A stretch of DNA of 64,000 nucleotides. It comes from Acidiphilium sp. 37-60-79 (GTDB taxonomy: Bacteria > Pseudomonadota > Alphaproteobacteria > Acetobacterales > Acetobacteraceae). The notes beneath the pieces were generated by a model. The model ran no database searches. It saw only the letters and a list, made by a program, of their open reading frames with translations, and had not been told where the DNA came from. The translations under genes and the position numbers were made by a program. Shown here piece after piece: positions 8,532-18,819 of the stretch. Location of the stretch: the NCBI GenBank assembly GCA_002279355.1, contig NCBV01000019.1, positions 1-64,000 on the forward strand, given 5' to 3'. Within the stretch, counting starts at the first letter, position 1, and every line of letters begins with the position of its first letter.

Positions 8532-8557
8532 ACCGGTGCCGCTCAAGCGGCGCCGGT
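8532..8557. terminator. hairpin between convergent genes
   Basis: ACCGGTGCCGC pairs with GCGGCGCCGGT around a TCAA loop (11 base pairs with one G-U). It lies between the convergent Hint and DUF192 genes. There is no clear T-run, so termination is probable but not certain. Confidence 0.45.
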
Positions 8558-8568
8558 CGCGGACGATT

Positions 8569-9078
8569 TCACTTGGTGAATTGCGGTGCAACGACCTTAT
8601 CACCGACATCAATGTCATATTTGGCGGTGATCCCGGCTTGTAACTCCAGCGTTGCCGCAACCGGCACGTGGCTTGAAAGCACCTTCAAGCTTTGCGGCAC
8701 CGTGTTCTCATCAATATGACGGATGGTGCCATGCGGGCCAATAAACACCATGTCCAGCGGCGCAATCGTATTTTTCATCCACATTTCCGAGACTTGCGGT
8801 GGGCTCCAGGTGAACAACATGCCCGTATCGGCCGGAATAATTTTGCGAAACATTAAGCCGATTTCCTGTTCTTTCGGCGTTGTGGCCAACTCCACGGTGA
8901 ATTTATGCGGCTTGCCATGCTGATCCATGATCACCAGCGTTTCCGTTGATAACTTGGCTTGCGGTCCGGTAATGGAAGCCATCGCAGGTGGCGCGGTGCT
9001 GACAGCGATAGCGGTCGCGGTTAGCAAGGCGAAGGCGAAGGCGAAGCAAACGGTTTGGGGAGCGAAACGGCGGCGCAT
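8569..9078 (-). CDS. DUF192 family exported protein
   Basis: About 169 residues with a signal peptide (MRRR, then a hydrophobic stretch ending near PPAMA). The DUF192 domain follows: VELATTPKEQEIGLMFR, then GMLFTW...MWMKNTIAPLDMVFIG, and ATLELQAG near the C-terminus. These small single-domain proteins are periplasmic in many proteobacteria and have no proven function. Upstream in-frame starts at 9096 and 9117 exist, but AAAGGA lies 8 bases before the ATG at 9078 and this gives a standard signal peptide. The gene lies downstream of, and on the same strand as, the HDAC-like gene, with ~50 bases between them. Confidence 0.85.
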   Translation of the reverse strand: MRRRFAPQTVCFAFAFALLTATAIAVSTAPPAMASITGPQAKLSTETLVIMDQHGKPHKFTVELATTPKEQEIGLMFRKIIPADTGMLFTWSPPQVSEMWMKNTIAPLDMVFIGPHGTIRHIDENTVPQSLKVLSSHVPVAATLELQAGITAKYDIDVGDKVVAPQFTK

Positions 9079-9130
9079 CGGGCGATCCTTTGTCATCAAA
9101 CGGGGGGCACAGAGCAACGAAACGGCAAGC

Positions 9131-10186
9131 CTAGTCCGCCAGCGTGGTCAGCCAGCGTGGGGGCGGGTTGCGTCCCTCGGCACGAAAATAGCGGATTCCG
9201 GCCAGAACGTCCAAGGCGGCACCCGGCAGCGTTGTTGGAATCGGCTGACCGGTCAAAATTGCCCATAGCCCCGCCCAGCATCGCGCCACCGCATAAGGGT
9301 TATAGCCGCCGCCGCCGAGTACGATCAATCTTGGGCAAAGCGGCCGAATAGAAGCAAGGGCGCGCCAGAGCGCCCGGTTGGTCAGCGAAAGTCGCGCCAT
9401 CGGATCATCCGCCAAAGCATCGGCGCCTGGGAGCAGCATGATCGCCTCGGGTTGATGCGCGATAAGAGCGGGGATAATCGTGGCATGGAGCAAATGATCG
9501 AAGCCAGCATCATCAAACCCAGCCGGCACCGGGAAATTGAGCACGCCCTGCGCAGTGTCGCTCGCCACGCCAGTGCGCGGCCAGCGGCCAGCCTCATGCA
9601 CCGATATCGTCAGAATGTTGGGCTGATGAGCGAAGGCCGCCTCCACGCCATCGCCATGATGGGCATCTAAATCGACATAGGCGATGCGCGTCAGTCCCAG
9701 ACTCTGCCAGCGCATCAGCCCGAGCACGGCATCATTGATAAAGCAAAAGCCACTGGCACGCGCCGGCATCGCATGGTGATTGCCGCCGCATGGAAAAAAC
9801 ACCACGCCGCCAGCCGCAGTCAACTCGGCAGCGAGCATGGTGCCGCCCGCCGCCACCGCCGGGCGACGATATAGCGCCGGATGAATCGGGTTCGATTCCA
9901 CGCCAATACCGAAAAGCCGTTTATCCGCCGTCGGTAAATCTTGTAGCGTCTCCGCCTGGGCCAGCGCATCGAGATAAGCCGGTGAATGAAATCGTTCGAG
10001 TGCCGCACGCGTTGCTTGCGGCGCCGCACGGCATTGTTGGTCAGTCAACCAGCCGAGCGCACGGGCCAAATCCTCCGCCAGCGGCGCGCGCAGAACGGCG
10101 AGCGGATGCGGCGGCGTCGCAACCGGTTGGCGGTGTAATGCCGAGCTGATGAACAATGGTGCAGGCAGGATGGCCGAGCGGGTCAC
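9131..10186 (-). CDS. histone deacetylase family protein (AcuC/acetylpolyamine amidohydrolase type)
   Basis: 351 residues with the arginase/deacetylase fold. Active-site motifs are present in order: GGNHHAMPARASGFCFIND (the two catalytic His), DLDAHHGDGVEAAF around residue 170 (metal-binding Asp and His), LLPGADALADDPM (third metal Asp), and GGGGYNPY (catalytic Tyr loop). It should be a Zn-dependent deacetylase acting on acetyl-lysine or acetylated polyamines or other small amides; the real substrate is unknown. The start is GTG at 10186. Upstream, prfC is divergent and its 5' region is close by. Confidence 0.85.
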   Translation of the reverse strand: MTRSAILPAPLFISSALHRQPVATPPHPLAVLRAPLAEDLARALGWLTDQQCRAAPQATRAALERFHSPAYLDALAQAETLQDLPTADKRLFGIGVESNPIHPALYRRPAVAAGGTMLAAELTAAGGVVFFPCGGNHHAMPARASGFCFINDAVLGLMRWQSLGLTRIAYVDLDAHHGDGVEAAFAHQPNILTISVHEAGRWPRTGVASDTAQGVLNFPVPAGFDDAGFDHLLHATIIPALIAHQPEAIMLLPGADALADDPMARLSLTNRALWRALASIRPLCPRLIVLGGGGYNPYAVARCWAGLWAILTGQPIPTTLPGAALDVLAGIRYFRAEGRNPPPRWLTTLAD

Positions 10187-10232
10187 GCTGCTTCCCTACA
10201 CAATCCGCCCCGTGCTCGCTATAGCAGGCACC

Positions 10233-11834
<1,602 letters not shown>

Positions 11835-11841
11835 AAATATC

Positions 11842-13428
11842 CTAAAAAGCGAGAGCGGTCGCCTGCATCACCTGCGGTAAGGCGCGGATTGAGGTGAGCA
11901 CCGATTCCGACAACGCCTCATCGACGGAGATGAGGCACACGGCATCACCACCCGCCGCCGAACGACCGAGATGGAACGTTGCGATGTTGATCGAGGCATC
12001 GGCCAAGATAGCACCGCATTTGGCAATGAAACCAGGCTTATCCTGGTTGGTGACATAGAGCATATGGCGGCCAAAATCGGCCTCCACCTTGATGCCCTTC
12101 ACCTCAACCAAGCGCGGCTTGGCGCCACCGAACAAGGTGCCGGAAACAGTGCGCGTCTGTTTGCCTGTGGTAACGCTAATCCGGATGAGCGTTTGGTATT
12201 CGCTGTCACGATCATGGATGGTTTCGGAAACATCGATGCCATGATCACGGGCAAAGACGGGCGCGTTCACCATATTCACCGCCTCAGTGAGGGGTGACAA
12301 TAATCCAGCGAGCAAGGCCGCCGTTAGTGGCCGTTGATTCAAATGGGCGGCCGCCCCTTCATATTCAAAACTAACCCGCTCGATCACTCCTTGGCGGGCC
12401 TCGGTCAGTTGCCCGGCAAAACTACCGAGTAATTGGCAAAGCTCCATATAGGGCTTCAAACGCGGCGCGTCTTCGGCCGATACCGAAGCCATATTGATGG
12501 CATTGGTTACCGCACCGGTGAGCAGAAAATCGCTAATCTGCTCGGCCACTTGTAGAGCCACGTTTTCCTGCGCCTCGGTGGTGGCGGCGCCCAGATGCGG
12601 CGTGCAAACCACGTTTTCGAGGGTGAATAATTTATTCTCGGTCGCAGGTTCAATGTCGAAAACATCGAGCGCCGCACCAGCAACATGCCCCGCTACCAGC
12701 GCATCATAGAGTGCCGCCTCGTCAATCAAACCACCCCGCGCGCAATTGACGATGCGCACGCCTGGCTTGGTTTTCGCGAGGCTCTCGCGGGAGAGAATAT
12801 TGCGCGTCTGCTCGGTGAGCGGCGTATGGAGCGTGATAAAATCGGCTCGCGCTAACAACACATCGAGTTCGACCTTTTCGATGCCGAGTGCTGTCGCGCG
12901 CAATTCGGTCAAATAGGGGTCATAGGCAATCACCCGCATTTTCAACCCTAACGCCCGATCAGCCACGATCGAGCCAATATTGCCAGCGCCGATCAAGCCC
13001 AGCGTTTTATTGGTCAGTTCCACACCCATGAAGCGGTTTTTCTCCCACTTGCCAGCTTTGGTGGAAGCCGAAGCAGCGGGCAAGTCGCGGGCAAGGGAGA
13101 ACATCATGCCAATGGCATGCTCTGCAGTGGTGATCGCGTTGCCGTGCGGTGTATTCATCACGACCACACCACGCGCGGTGGCTGATTTAACATCGACATT
13201 ATCAACACCGATCCCGGCGCGGCCAATGACTTTCAAATTATTCGCCACATCGAGCAACTCCCGGGTCACTTTGGTCGCCGAGCGAATCGCAAGCCCATCA
13301 AACTCGCCGATAATTTCGCGCAATTCAGCAGGCGTTAGGCCGGGTTTGACTGTAACCTCAATGCCGCGCTGCTTGAAGATGTCGATGGCGGCAGGGGAGA
13401 GCTTATCGCTAATCAGAACTTTAGGCAT
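11842..13428 (-). CDS. serA: D-3-phosphoglycerate dehydrogenase
   Basis: 528 residues, the long form. N-terminal substrate domain, NAD-binding motif GLIGAGNIGS at ~145-154, catalytic Arg in NCARGGLIDEAAL and the His in TPHLGAATTEAQENVA, then an intervening (ASB) domain and a C-terminal ACT domain (ISVDEALSESVLTSIRAL) for serine feedback. It catalyses the first step of serine synthesis. The frame begins at 13524, but MPKVLISDKLSPAAIDIF at 13428 is the conserved start. serC lies upstream on the same strand with ~205 bases between, so they may share regulation without a tight operon. Confidence 0.94.
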   Translation of the reverse strand: MPKVLISDKLSPAAIDIFKQRGIEVTVKPGLTPAELREIIGEFDGLAIRSATKVTRELLDVANNLKVIGRAGIGVDNVDVKSATARGVVVMNTPHGNAITTAEHAIGMMFSLARDLPAASASTKAGKWEKNRFMGVELTNKTLGLIGAGNIGSIVADRALGLKMRVIAYDPYLTELRATALGIEKVELDVLLARADFITLHTPLTEQTRNILSRESLAKTKPGVRIVNCARGGLIDEAALYDALVAGHVAGAALDVFDIEPATENKLFTLENVVCTPHLGAATTEAQENVALQVAEQISDFLLTGAVTNAINMASVSAEDAPRLKPYMELCQLLGSFAGQLTEARQGVIERVSFEYEGAAAHLNQRPLTAALLAGLLSPLTEAVNMVNAPVFARDHGIDVSETIHDRDSEYQTLIRISVTTGKQTRTVSGTLFGGAKPRLVEVKGIKVEADFGRHMLYVTNQDKPGFIAKCGAILADASINIATFHLGRSAAGGDAVCLISVDEALSESVLTSIRALPQVMQATALAF

Positions 13429-13633
13429 CGGAAACCTCACGGAAAAAGGGTCAATTTCAATTGGCCAAGCAATGGCTGGCGGCGATGCGATTATAGGTGC
13501 GACGGGTGACAGGATGTTGGGCAATCGGTCGCAACGATGTGGCGGCTAATCCCCCAACAGCCGGAATGCTTGTGAGAGCATTTGCGACCGAAGATTTGAT
13601 CGATGACCAAATCGGCCAACGCATAACGGCGTT

Positions 13634-14815
13634 TCATCGCGCGCTCGTTTCGTCAGCGCCAACCCGATCAATAGCCCAGTCAATCCATGGCAACAGCGCC
13701 GTGATGTTGGCCGTATCCACGGTTGCCCCGCCCCAAATGCGCAAGCCCGGCGGCGCATCACGGTACGCGGCGATATCAAAGGCAACGGCTTCGGTTTCCA
13801 ACAAGGCGGCAATTTTTTTCGCGGCTTTAGCCTGCGCATCATGATCGAGTGCCACAAACCAGGGTGCCGCGATAACGAGGCAAATCGAGGTGCATGAGCG
13901 AATCGCGGGGTCGGCGGCCAGGAATGCGACGCGGTCATTATGCGCGACCCAATCGGCAACCGCGGCAAGATTGGCTTCCGACCGTGCGATCAGCGCCGGC
14001 AGACCGCCGATGCCCTCGGCCCAGCGCAGCCCATCGAGCGCATCCTCGGCCGCCAGCATCGAGGGGGTATTGATCGTCTCACCGGCAAACAAGCCCTCGG
14101 TTAGTTTTCCGCCCGATGTCATGCGGAAAATTTTCGGCAGCGGCCAGGCTGGTTTATAGGTCAATAACCGCTCCACCGCGCGTGGATTGAGCGCTAACAT
14201 ACCGTGCGCGGCCTCGCCGCCCAGCACTTTTTGCCACGACCAAGTGACGACATCGAGCTTGTCGTAAGGCAGCGCCATGGCAAAAGCCGCCGAGGTCGCA
14301 TCAGCAATCACCAGCCCGGCGCGATCAGCCGGGATCCAATCACCGTTAGGGATGCGCGCACCGGACGTGGTGCCATTCCAAGCCAGAACGACGTCGTGGT
14401 TGAAATCGACCGCCTGCAAATCGGGCAATTGCCCGTAGGGGGCAGCAAGCACCCGCGCATCAGCAAGCTTTAATTGCTTGAGCACATCGGTTGCCCAAGC
14501 CTCGGAAAAACTTTCGAACGCGAGCACATCAACCGGCCGCGCACCCAACATTGACCAGAGGGCCATCTCGACAGCACCGGTATCGGAGGCGGGGACAATC
14601 GCCAGTCGCCAATCGGCGGGCAAGCCGAGAATGTCGCGCGAGCGGGTAATAATTTCCGCGAGCTTTGCTTTCGGTTTGCTGGCGCGGTGCGAGCGGCCCA
14701 ATAAAGCGCCCTGCAAGGCCTCCAGCGTAAAGCCAGGACGCTTGGCACAAGGACCAGATGAAAAATGAGGATTGGCTGGACGGATCGCAGGCGGCATTGG
14801 CGCATGCACAGACAT
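13634..14815 (-). CDS. serC: phosphoserine aminotransferase
   Basis: 393 residues, matching the alphaproteobacterial/Methanosarcina-type SerC rather than the ~360-residue E. coli form. PLP lysine at about residue 196 in [15 protein letters not shown]-terminal [15 protein letters not shown] is diagnostic of the family. It makes phosphoserine from 3-phosphohydroxypyruvate and glutamate. The chosen ATG at 14815 is preceded by AGAGGGAGA at good spacing; the frame extends to 14902 without conserved residues. serA is 205 bases downstream. Confidence 0.93.
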   Translation of the reverse strand: MSVHAPMPPAIRPANPHFSSGPCAKRPGFTLEALQGALLGRSHRASKPKAKLAEIITRSRDILGLPADWRLAIVPASDTGAVEMALWSMLGARPVDVLAFESFSEAWATDVLKQLKLADARVLAAPYGQLPDLQAVDFNHDVVLAWNGTTSGARIPNGDWIPADRAGLVIADATSAAFAMALPYDKLDVVTWSWQKVLGGEAAHGMLALNPRAVERLLTYKPAWPLPKIFRMTSGGKLTEGLFAGETINTPSMLAAEDALDGLRWAEGIGGLPALIARSEANLAAVADWVAHNDRVAFLAADPAIRSCTSICLVIAAPWFVALDHDAQAKAAKKIAALLETEAVAFDIAAYRDAPPGLRIWGGATVDTANITALLPWIDWAIDRVGADETSAR

Positions 14816-14976
14816 GGTTGATCTCCCTCTCAGAAGATAAAGCGTCCCGGTGGGGGGACGTGGCCCAATTGCGCGTTTATCGACTTCGCCGTTGCAACGC
14901 AAGAGGGGGTCATTTTGAATTGGGTGATCATGACGGCTTGATGGCGGCGCCCGGTTCGGCTATTTCTTCCCCCAGT

Positions 14977-15052
14977 GCCCAGGTAGCTCAGTTGGTAGAG
15001 CATACGACTGAAAATTGTAGTGTCGGTGGTTCGATCCCGCCCCTGGGCACCA
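14977..15052 (+). tRNA. tRNA-Phe (GAA)
   Basis: 76 bases. Acceptor GCCCAGG pairs with CCTGGGC, followed by A and an encoded CCA. D-arm GCTCAGTTGGTAGAGC, anticodon arm TACGA-CTGAAAA-TTGTA with GAA anticodon, and T-arm GGTTCGATCC. Upstream are serC (divergent), downstream a DUF4337 gene. Confidence 0.96.
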
Positions 15053-15112
15053 TTCGCTGGTCCAACCGGCCCAAAATCTCCCACAATTTACGTTTTTTAG
15101 GTCATCATCATC

Positions 15113-15691
15113 ATGGAACCCTCCGAGCTCGCGACCGAGACGTTGGAGCGTCACAAACATATCGAGGAACATCCGACCAACGATCATGCGAAGCGGATGG
15201 GTCTGTTGATCGGCATTTTGGCGGCGTGCCTCGCCATCGGCGAGATGGGCGAAAAATCGGCGCAGAACGATTATATCGCTAAACAAATCCAATTGAACGA
15301 CACCTGGAATTTTTACCAGGCGAAATCGATTAAAGCCGAATTAGCATCAGGCGAAGCCAAAACCTTAGCGGCGTTGGCCCGGCTGAATAATGACCCAACG
15401 CTCGCCCAGGCGGCAAAAATCGCCAGTCAGAAAGCCGCAAAAAATCTCTCCGATTCCACCAATGGCAACGGCAAAGCCGAATTGCGCCAGCAAGCCGAGC
15501 AACAAACGCGCGAGCGCGATCATAAGTTACATCTCTATCATTGGCTGGAACTTGCCGTCGGGGCTTTGCAGATTGCGATTGTTCTGGCCTCGGTATCGGT
15601 GATTACCGACATCAAATCCTTCGGCTGGGTGTCCATTGCGGTCGGCGGCGTCGCTTTTATCGGTGCGATTGTCGTTATGGGTTTTCTGTAA
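15113..15691 (+). CDS. DUF4337 family membrane protein
   Basis: 192 residues. A short charged N-terminus (ATETLERHKHIEEH), one hydrophobic helix (~30-46, GLLIGILAACLAIGEMG), a charged middle part with SAQNDYIAKQIQLNDTWNFYQAKSIK (typical of DUF4337), and two more C-terminal helices (~145-165 and ~170-192). The function of the family is not known. No recognisable RBS precedes the ATG, and the gene has no operon partner. It is followed by the HU gene after ~165 bases. Confidence 0.8.
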   Translation: MEPSELATETLERHKHIEEHPTNDHAKRMGLLIGILAACLAIGEMGEKSAQNDYIAKQIQLNDTWNFYQAKSIKAELASGEAKTLAALARLNNDPTLAQAAKIASQKAAKNLSDSTNGNGKAELRQQAEQQTRERDHKLHLYHWLELAVGALQIAIVLASVSVITDIKSFGWVSIAVGGVAFIGAIVVMGFL

Positions 15692-15857
15692 TTTCATTTT
15701 GATCCCCCTATTCAAAACCTGCGCGAATCGCTAGAAGAATCGGGCGTGCCGCATCGAACCCCGATGCCTGCGCAAGAATCTTCAACCCGCCGGCAAACCG
15801 GCGTCCGCATCGAGGGCGAACCACGATCGGATCGGACACAGAGAGGGGCTTTCACCC

Positions 15858-16127
15858 ATGTCGAAAGCGTTTATTGCTCAAGTAATTCAAGAATCGGCCG
15901 AAATCACCGGCGTCGCCGCGAATCGTGCCGCGACCGACCTGATCGAAGAGATTGTGAAAAAGCTGAAAAAGGAAGGCAAGTTCACCCTTCCCAGCTTCGG
16001 CACATTCACTGTTCGCAAAACCAAGGCGCGCAAGGGCGTTAATCCGCGCACCGGCGCCGAAATCAAGGTCAAGGCTGGCAAAACTGTGCGGTTCAAAGCC
16101 TCACCGTCGCTCAAGAAAATGGTCTGA
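15858..16127 (+). CDS. HU family DNA-binding protein
   Basis: 89 residues, the usual size. The N-terminal helices are followed by LPSFGTFTVRKTKARKGVNPRTG, the conserved HU/IHF core with the proline-bearing arm, and a basic C-terminal end VRFKASPSLKKM. It binds and bends DNA as a dimer in the nucleoid. A good RBS (GAGAGGGG) precedes the ATG. Single-gene unit followed by an inverted repeat at 16138-16176. Confidence 0.93.
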   Translation: MSKAFIAQVIQESAEITGVAANRAATDLIEEIVKKLKKEGKFTLPSFGTFTVRKTKARKGVNPRTGAEIKVKAGKTVRFKASPSLKKMV

Positions 16128-16137
16128 TGCACATCCG

Positions 16138-16176
16138 GTCCCGATCCTGATTTCGTATCGATTTCAGTATCGGGAC
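16138..16176. repeat. imperfect palindrome, possible terminator/REP-like element
   Basis: GTCCCGAT...ATCGGGAC, with inner matching CTGAttTCG/CGAttTCAG around TAT. It lies between the convergent HU and SGNH-like genes and could act as a terminator. It resembles the palindrome at 62830-62882 (which reads GATTCCGAAATCC/GGATTTCAGAATC inside GTGTCC/GGACAC), so both may belong to one dispersed repeat family. Confidence 0.5.
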
Positions 16177-16184
16177 ATCGTCCG

Positions 16185-17216
16185 TCAGCGTGCGGTGCCC
16201 TTATCCAGAGCGATGACCGTCCCACCCGACGGGCATGTTTGGGCCAATTTTTCCATCGAGGCGGTTGGTGCGCTAACTGAGTGATGCGTGAGCCGCGCCA
16301 GCCCCCGCGCCACGGTAATTGACTGAAGATACTGACAAGGCTGGGCTAAATGGTCCTCGCTGTTGTAAAAATCGGCGCGCGGATATCGGCTATGGTTAGG
16401 GGTGATTAAAAATAACCCGCCATTTCGCGTGTAGGTCGCTGTTACTGCGGCAATATCGGCGCTCGAAAGCGGCACCGTGTCGAAATCGGTCGGTAATCCG
16501 CCAATCATCAAGACCCCCGCTGCATGTTCGGCACGCACGAAGCGAGCGATAACGCGCCGGTCATAGCCGTCGCGGATCGCTGTCGATGACGGCTCTGGGC
16601 GATGCAGCAAGGCGAGGAATTTGGGATCAGCGGTCAAAAGGCTGGTGCCGATTCGATCACCTTGCCGATCAAATTGCGCCGCCAGCCTTGCGCGCCGATG
16701 GCCATAGCCTGTGCTGTGGGCGAGCATCTCAACCACCGCCTCGAGCCCATCGGCAAAGCTGTTGGAAAACGCGCTGGCTAAGGCCCGTCCTGGCCCCAGT
16801 CGCCACAGCAGTCCGCGATTATCGCGAAACAACATGGTGCTATCGACGGACATATCATTTTGCGCCCGGGTTATGTCATATTGCTGGATCTCCATCGGCA
16901 AATAGACAATATCGCCGCGATGCAGCAGGGGCGCCCAGCGTGCGAACAAATCATCAAGACTAAATCCCACGGCGATCCCGGCATTTTCGCACGGTAGATG
17001 CAGCATTGCGCCAATCACGCGGCAGGAATGCGAATAGGGCGCATTCGATCCAGCCAAAATCACAATCTTTGGCGAGGGCAGGCGGCCACCGCGCGCCAAT
17101 TTTTGCTGCATCTCCAATTGGATCAACCCAACCGACAAGGGTCGATGCAGCACAAATGCAAAGCCGATGAGATACAGTGCAATCGAGGTTACACAGCAAA
17201 AGAATAAGCGGCGCAT
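16185..17216 (-). CDS. SGNH/AlgJ-like membrane-anchored protein, MBOAT partner
   Basis: 343 residues, not a close match to a named family. One N-terminal hydrophobic helix (~3-25), then a periplasmic domain with VILAGSNAPYSHSC near residue 55, similar to the Gly-x-Ser-Asn block I of SGNH hydrolases. The rest has alpha/beta character with GGLPTDFDTVPL and LITPNHSRYP (His in a late position as in SGNH block V). It lies downstream of an MBOAT acyltransferase with stop/start overlap (TGATG), as AlgI with AlgJ/AlgX. It would therefore transfer acetyl groups onto a glycan or help the MBOAT protein. The role is inferred; the family is not certain. Confidence 0.55.
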   Translation of the reverse strand: MRRLFFCCVTSIALYLIGFAFVLHRPLSVGLIQLEMQQKLARGGRLPSPKIVILAGSNAPYSHSCRVIGAMLHLPCENAGIAVGFSLDDLFARWAPLLHRGDIVYLPMEIQQYDITRAQNDMSVDSTMLFRDNRGLLWRLGPGRALASAFSNSFADGLEAVVEMLAHSTGYGHRRARLAAQFDRQGDRIGTSLLTADPKFLALLHRPEPSSTAIRDGYDRRVIARFVRAEHAAGVLMIGGLPTDFDTVPLSSADIAAVTATYTRNGGLFLITPNHSRYPRADFYNSEDHLAQPCQYLQSITVARGLARLTHHSVSAPTASMEKLAQTCPSGGTVIALDKGTAR

Positions 17217-18670
17217 CAGAACTGAAAATAGATAAAAGGTCGCGCAAACGGCGCAAAAAATAACGCTTGCAGGCTAAAGGCAAATCCAGCGATCAAAGCG
17301 GCATTGCGCCCCCGCAATGATAGCGAATGCACATCCCGTGTCAGCAGAATAATCGCCCACGCCAGCGCGAGCAAAGCGCCTCCTTGCACCACGCTCAATG
17401 TGCGCGCAGCCCCGAGATAAGGCAGCACCGCGACCGGTGTCGCGATCGCGTGCAAAGCCGGGAAGGCTTTGAGCAGCATCATCGGCAAGGCAACCCCGTC
17501 ACGTCCAAGCAGGCCGCGTGCCATGATCGTGCATGATGCCAGCGATCCGGCTCGAAACGGCACCCAGGCCAGCAGCACCGCCAGCATCGTCACTGACTGG
17601 GCCAGCCAGCGATGCAACCGCCATCCGGTGCGCCGCCATTGATGATGGATAATCAGATACAGCCCATGCAAACCGCCCCACAGCGCAAAGCTCCAGGCCG
17701 CGCCATGCCATAACCCGCCCAGCAGCATGGTGATCAGCAGATTGACATTGCGCCGCCCCTCGCCGGCCCGATTGCCGCCGAGCGGGATATACAAATAATC
17801 GCGCAAAAACATCGATAAAGTGATGTTCCAGCGGCGCCAGAAATCGCTGATATCGCGGGCCTGATAGGGGCTGCGAAAATTCAACGGAAATGCAATGCCG
17901 ACCATGCGTGCCAAGCCAATCGCCATATCCGAATAGCCAGAGAAATCGAAATAGATCTGCGCCCCATAAGCAAGTAAGGCGAACCACGCTTCGACCAGCG
18001 TGAGCGGATGTCCGGCCATCGCCGCGCCGAATCCCGGATCGGCAAACCGGGCGAGACTATCGGCAAGCACCAATTTTTTCGCGAGGCCCAGCAAAAAAAT
18101 CTCGGCCCCCGCAACAAGATTGGCCTGATGCACCCGCCCGTCATGCTCGGCAAATTGTGGAATAATATCACCCGGCCGCACAATCGGCCCGGCAATCAGA
18201 TGGGCAAAGAACCCAACAAAGCAGGCGTAATCGAGCATCGCGCAGCGTGGCACCTCGCCCCGATACGAATCGACCAGAAACATCACCTGCTGGAAGGTAA
18301 AAAAACTGATGCCCAAAGGCAGAATAATATCGAGATGCACCGGCCCATGCCCCAGCAGCGCCGCGCCCGTATTGGCCAGCAACCCGGCATATTTGAACCA
18401 CCCCAATAGGCCAAGATTGCCGATCAGGCCCGCAATCAGCCAGCCGCGCGGATGCGCTGAGCGCCGCATCACCCGCACCAGCCCATAATTGGTTATGATC
18501 GAGCCCACCAATAACGGTAGAAATATCGGCCGCCACCACGCGTAAAAAACCAGGCTGGCCAGCAGCAAAACCAACAAGGCCGCCCGGCGGTTCCAGCGTC
18601 CGGCAACGGCAAACCCCAGTATCGTGAGCGGCAGAAAGACCAGTATAAATGCCGGCGTGTTGAACAGCAT
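17216..18670 (-). CDS. MBOAT family O-acyltransferase (AlgI/DltB type)
   Basis: 484 residues, about 12 hydrophobic helices. The conserved MBOAT segments are seen: YFDFSGYSDMAIGLARMVGI, FWRRWNITLSMFLRDYLYIPLGGNR, and LLGGLWHGAAWSFALWGGLHG with the catalytic His in HGAAW. These enzymes move acyl groups from cytoplasmic donors across the inner membrane for O-acetylation of exopolysaccharide, alginate or teichoic acid. Together with the downstream SGNH-like gene it looks like a glycan acetylation pair. The glycan is not identified. Confidence 0.9.
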   Translation of the reverse strand: MLFNTPAFILVFLPLTILGFAVAGRWNRRAALLVLLLASLVFYAWWRPIFLPLLVGSIITNYGLVRVMRRSAHPRGWLIAGLIGNLGLLGWFKYAGLLANTGAALLGHGPVHLDIILPLGISFFTFQQVMFLVDSYRGEVPRCAMLDYACFVGFFAHLIAGPIVRPGDIIPQFAEHDGRVHQANLVAGAEIFLLGLAKKLVLADSLARFADPGFGAAMAGHPLTLVEAWFALLAYGAQIYFDFSGYSDMAIGLARMVGIAFPLNFRSPYQARDISDFWRRWNITLSMFLRDYLYIPLGGNRAGEGRRNVNLLITMLLGGLWHGAAWSFALWGGLHGLYLIIHHQWRRTGWRLHRWLAQSVTMLAVLLAWVPFRAGSLASCTIMARGLLGRDGVALPMMLLKAFPALHAIATPVAVLPYLGAARTLSVVQGGALLALAWAIILLTRDVHSLSLRGRNAALIAGFAFSLQALFFAPFARPFIYFQF

Positions 18671-18819
18671 AGTAATGCTCGCTTAGGTTGTGGTTAAGTA
18701 AGCATGGCGCGGATGATTTGCCAAATAGTTTCTGCGCCGTCGGGCCTTCGTTGATACCGGTTGGTTTGGCATCAGGCGGCGCTGGTGGTATGAGGCCGCG
18801 CAACGCTGGAAAGACCAAA

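Noticed and set aside
13546-13968. 140-residue frame on the minus strand overlapping the end of serC
   Set aside because: It is a shifted reading of serC and its downstream region; serC is clearly intact.
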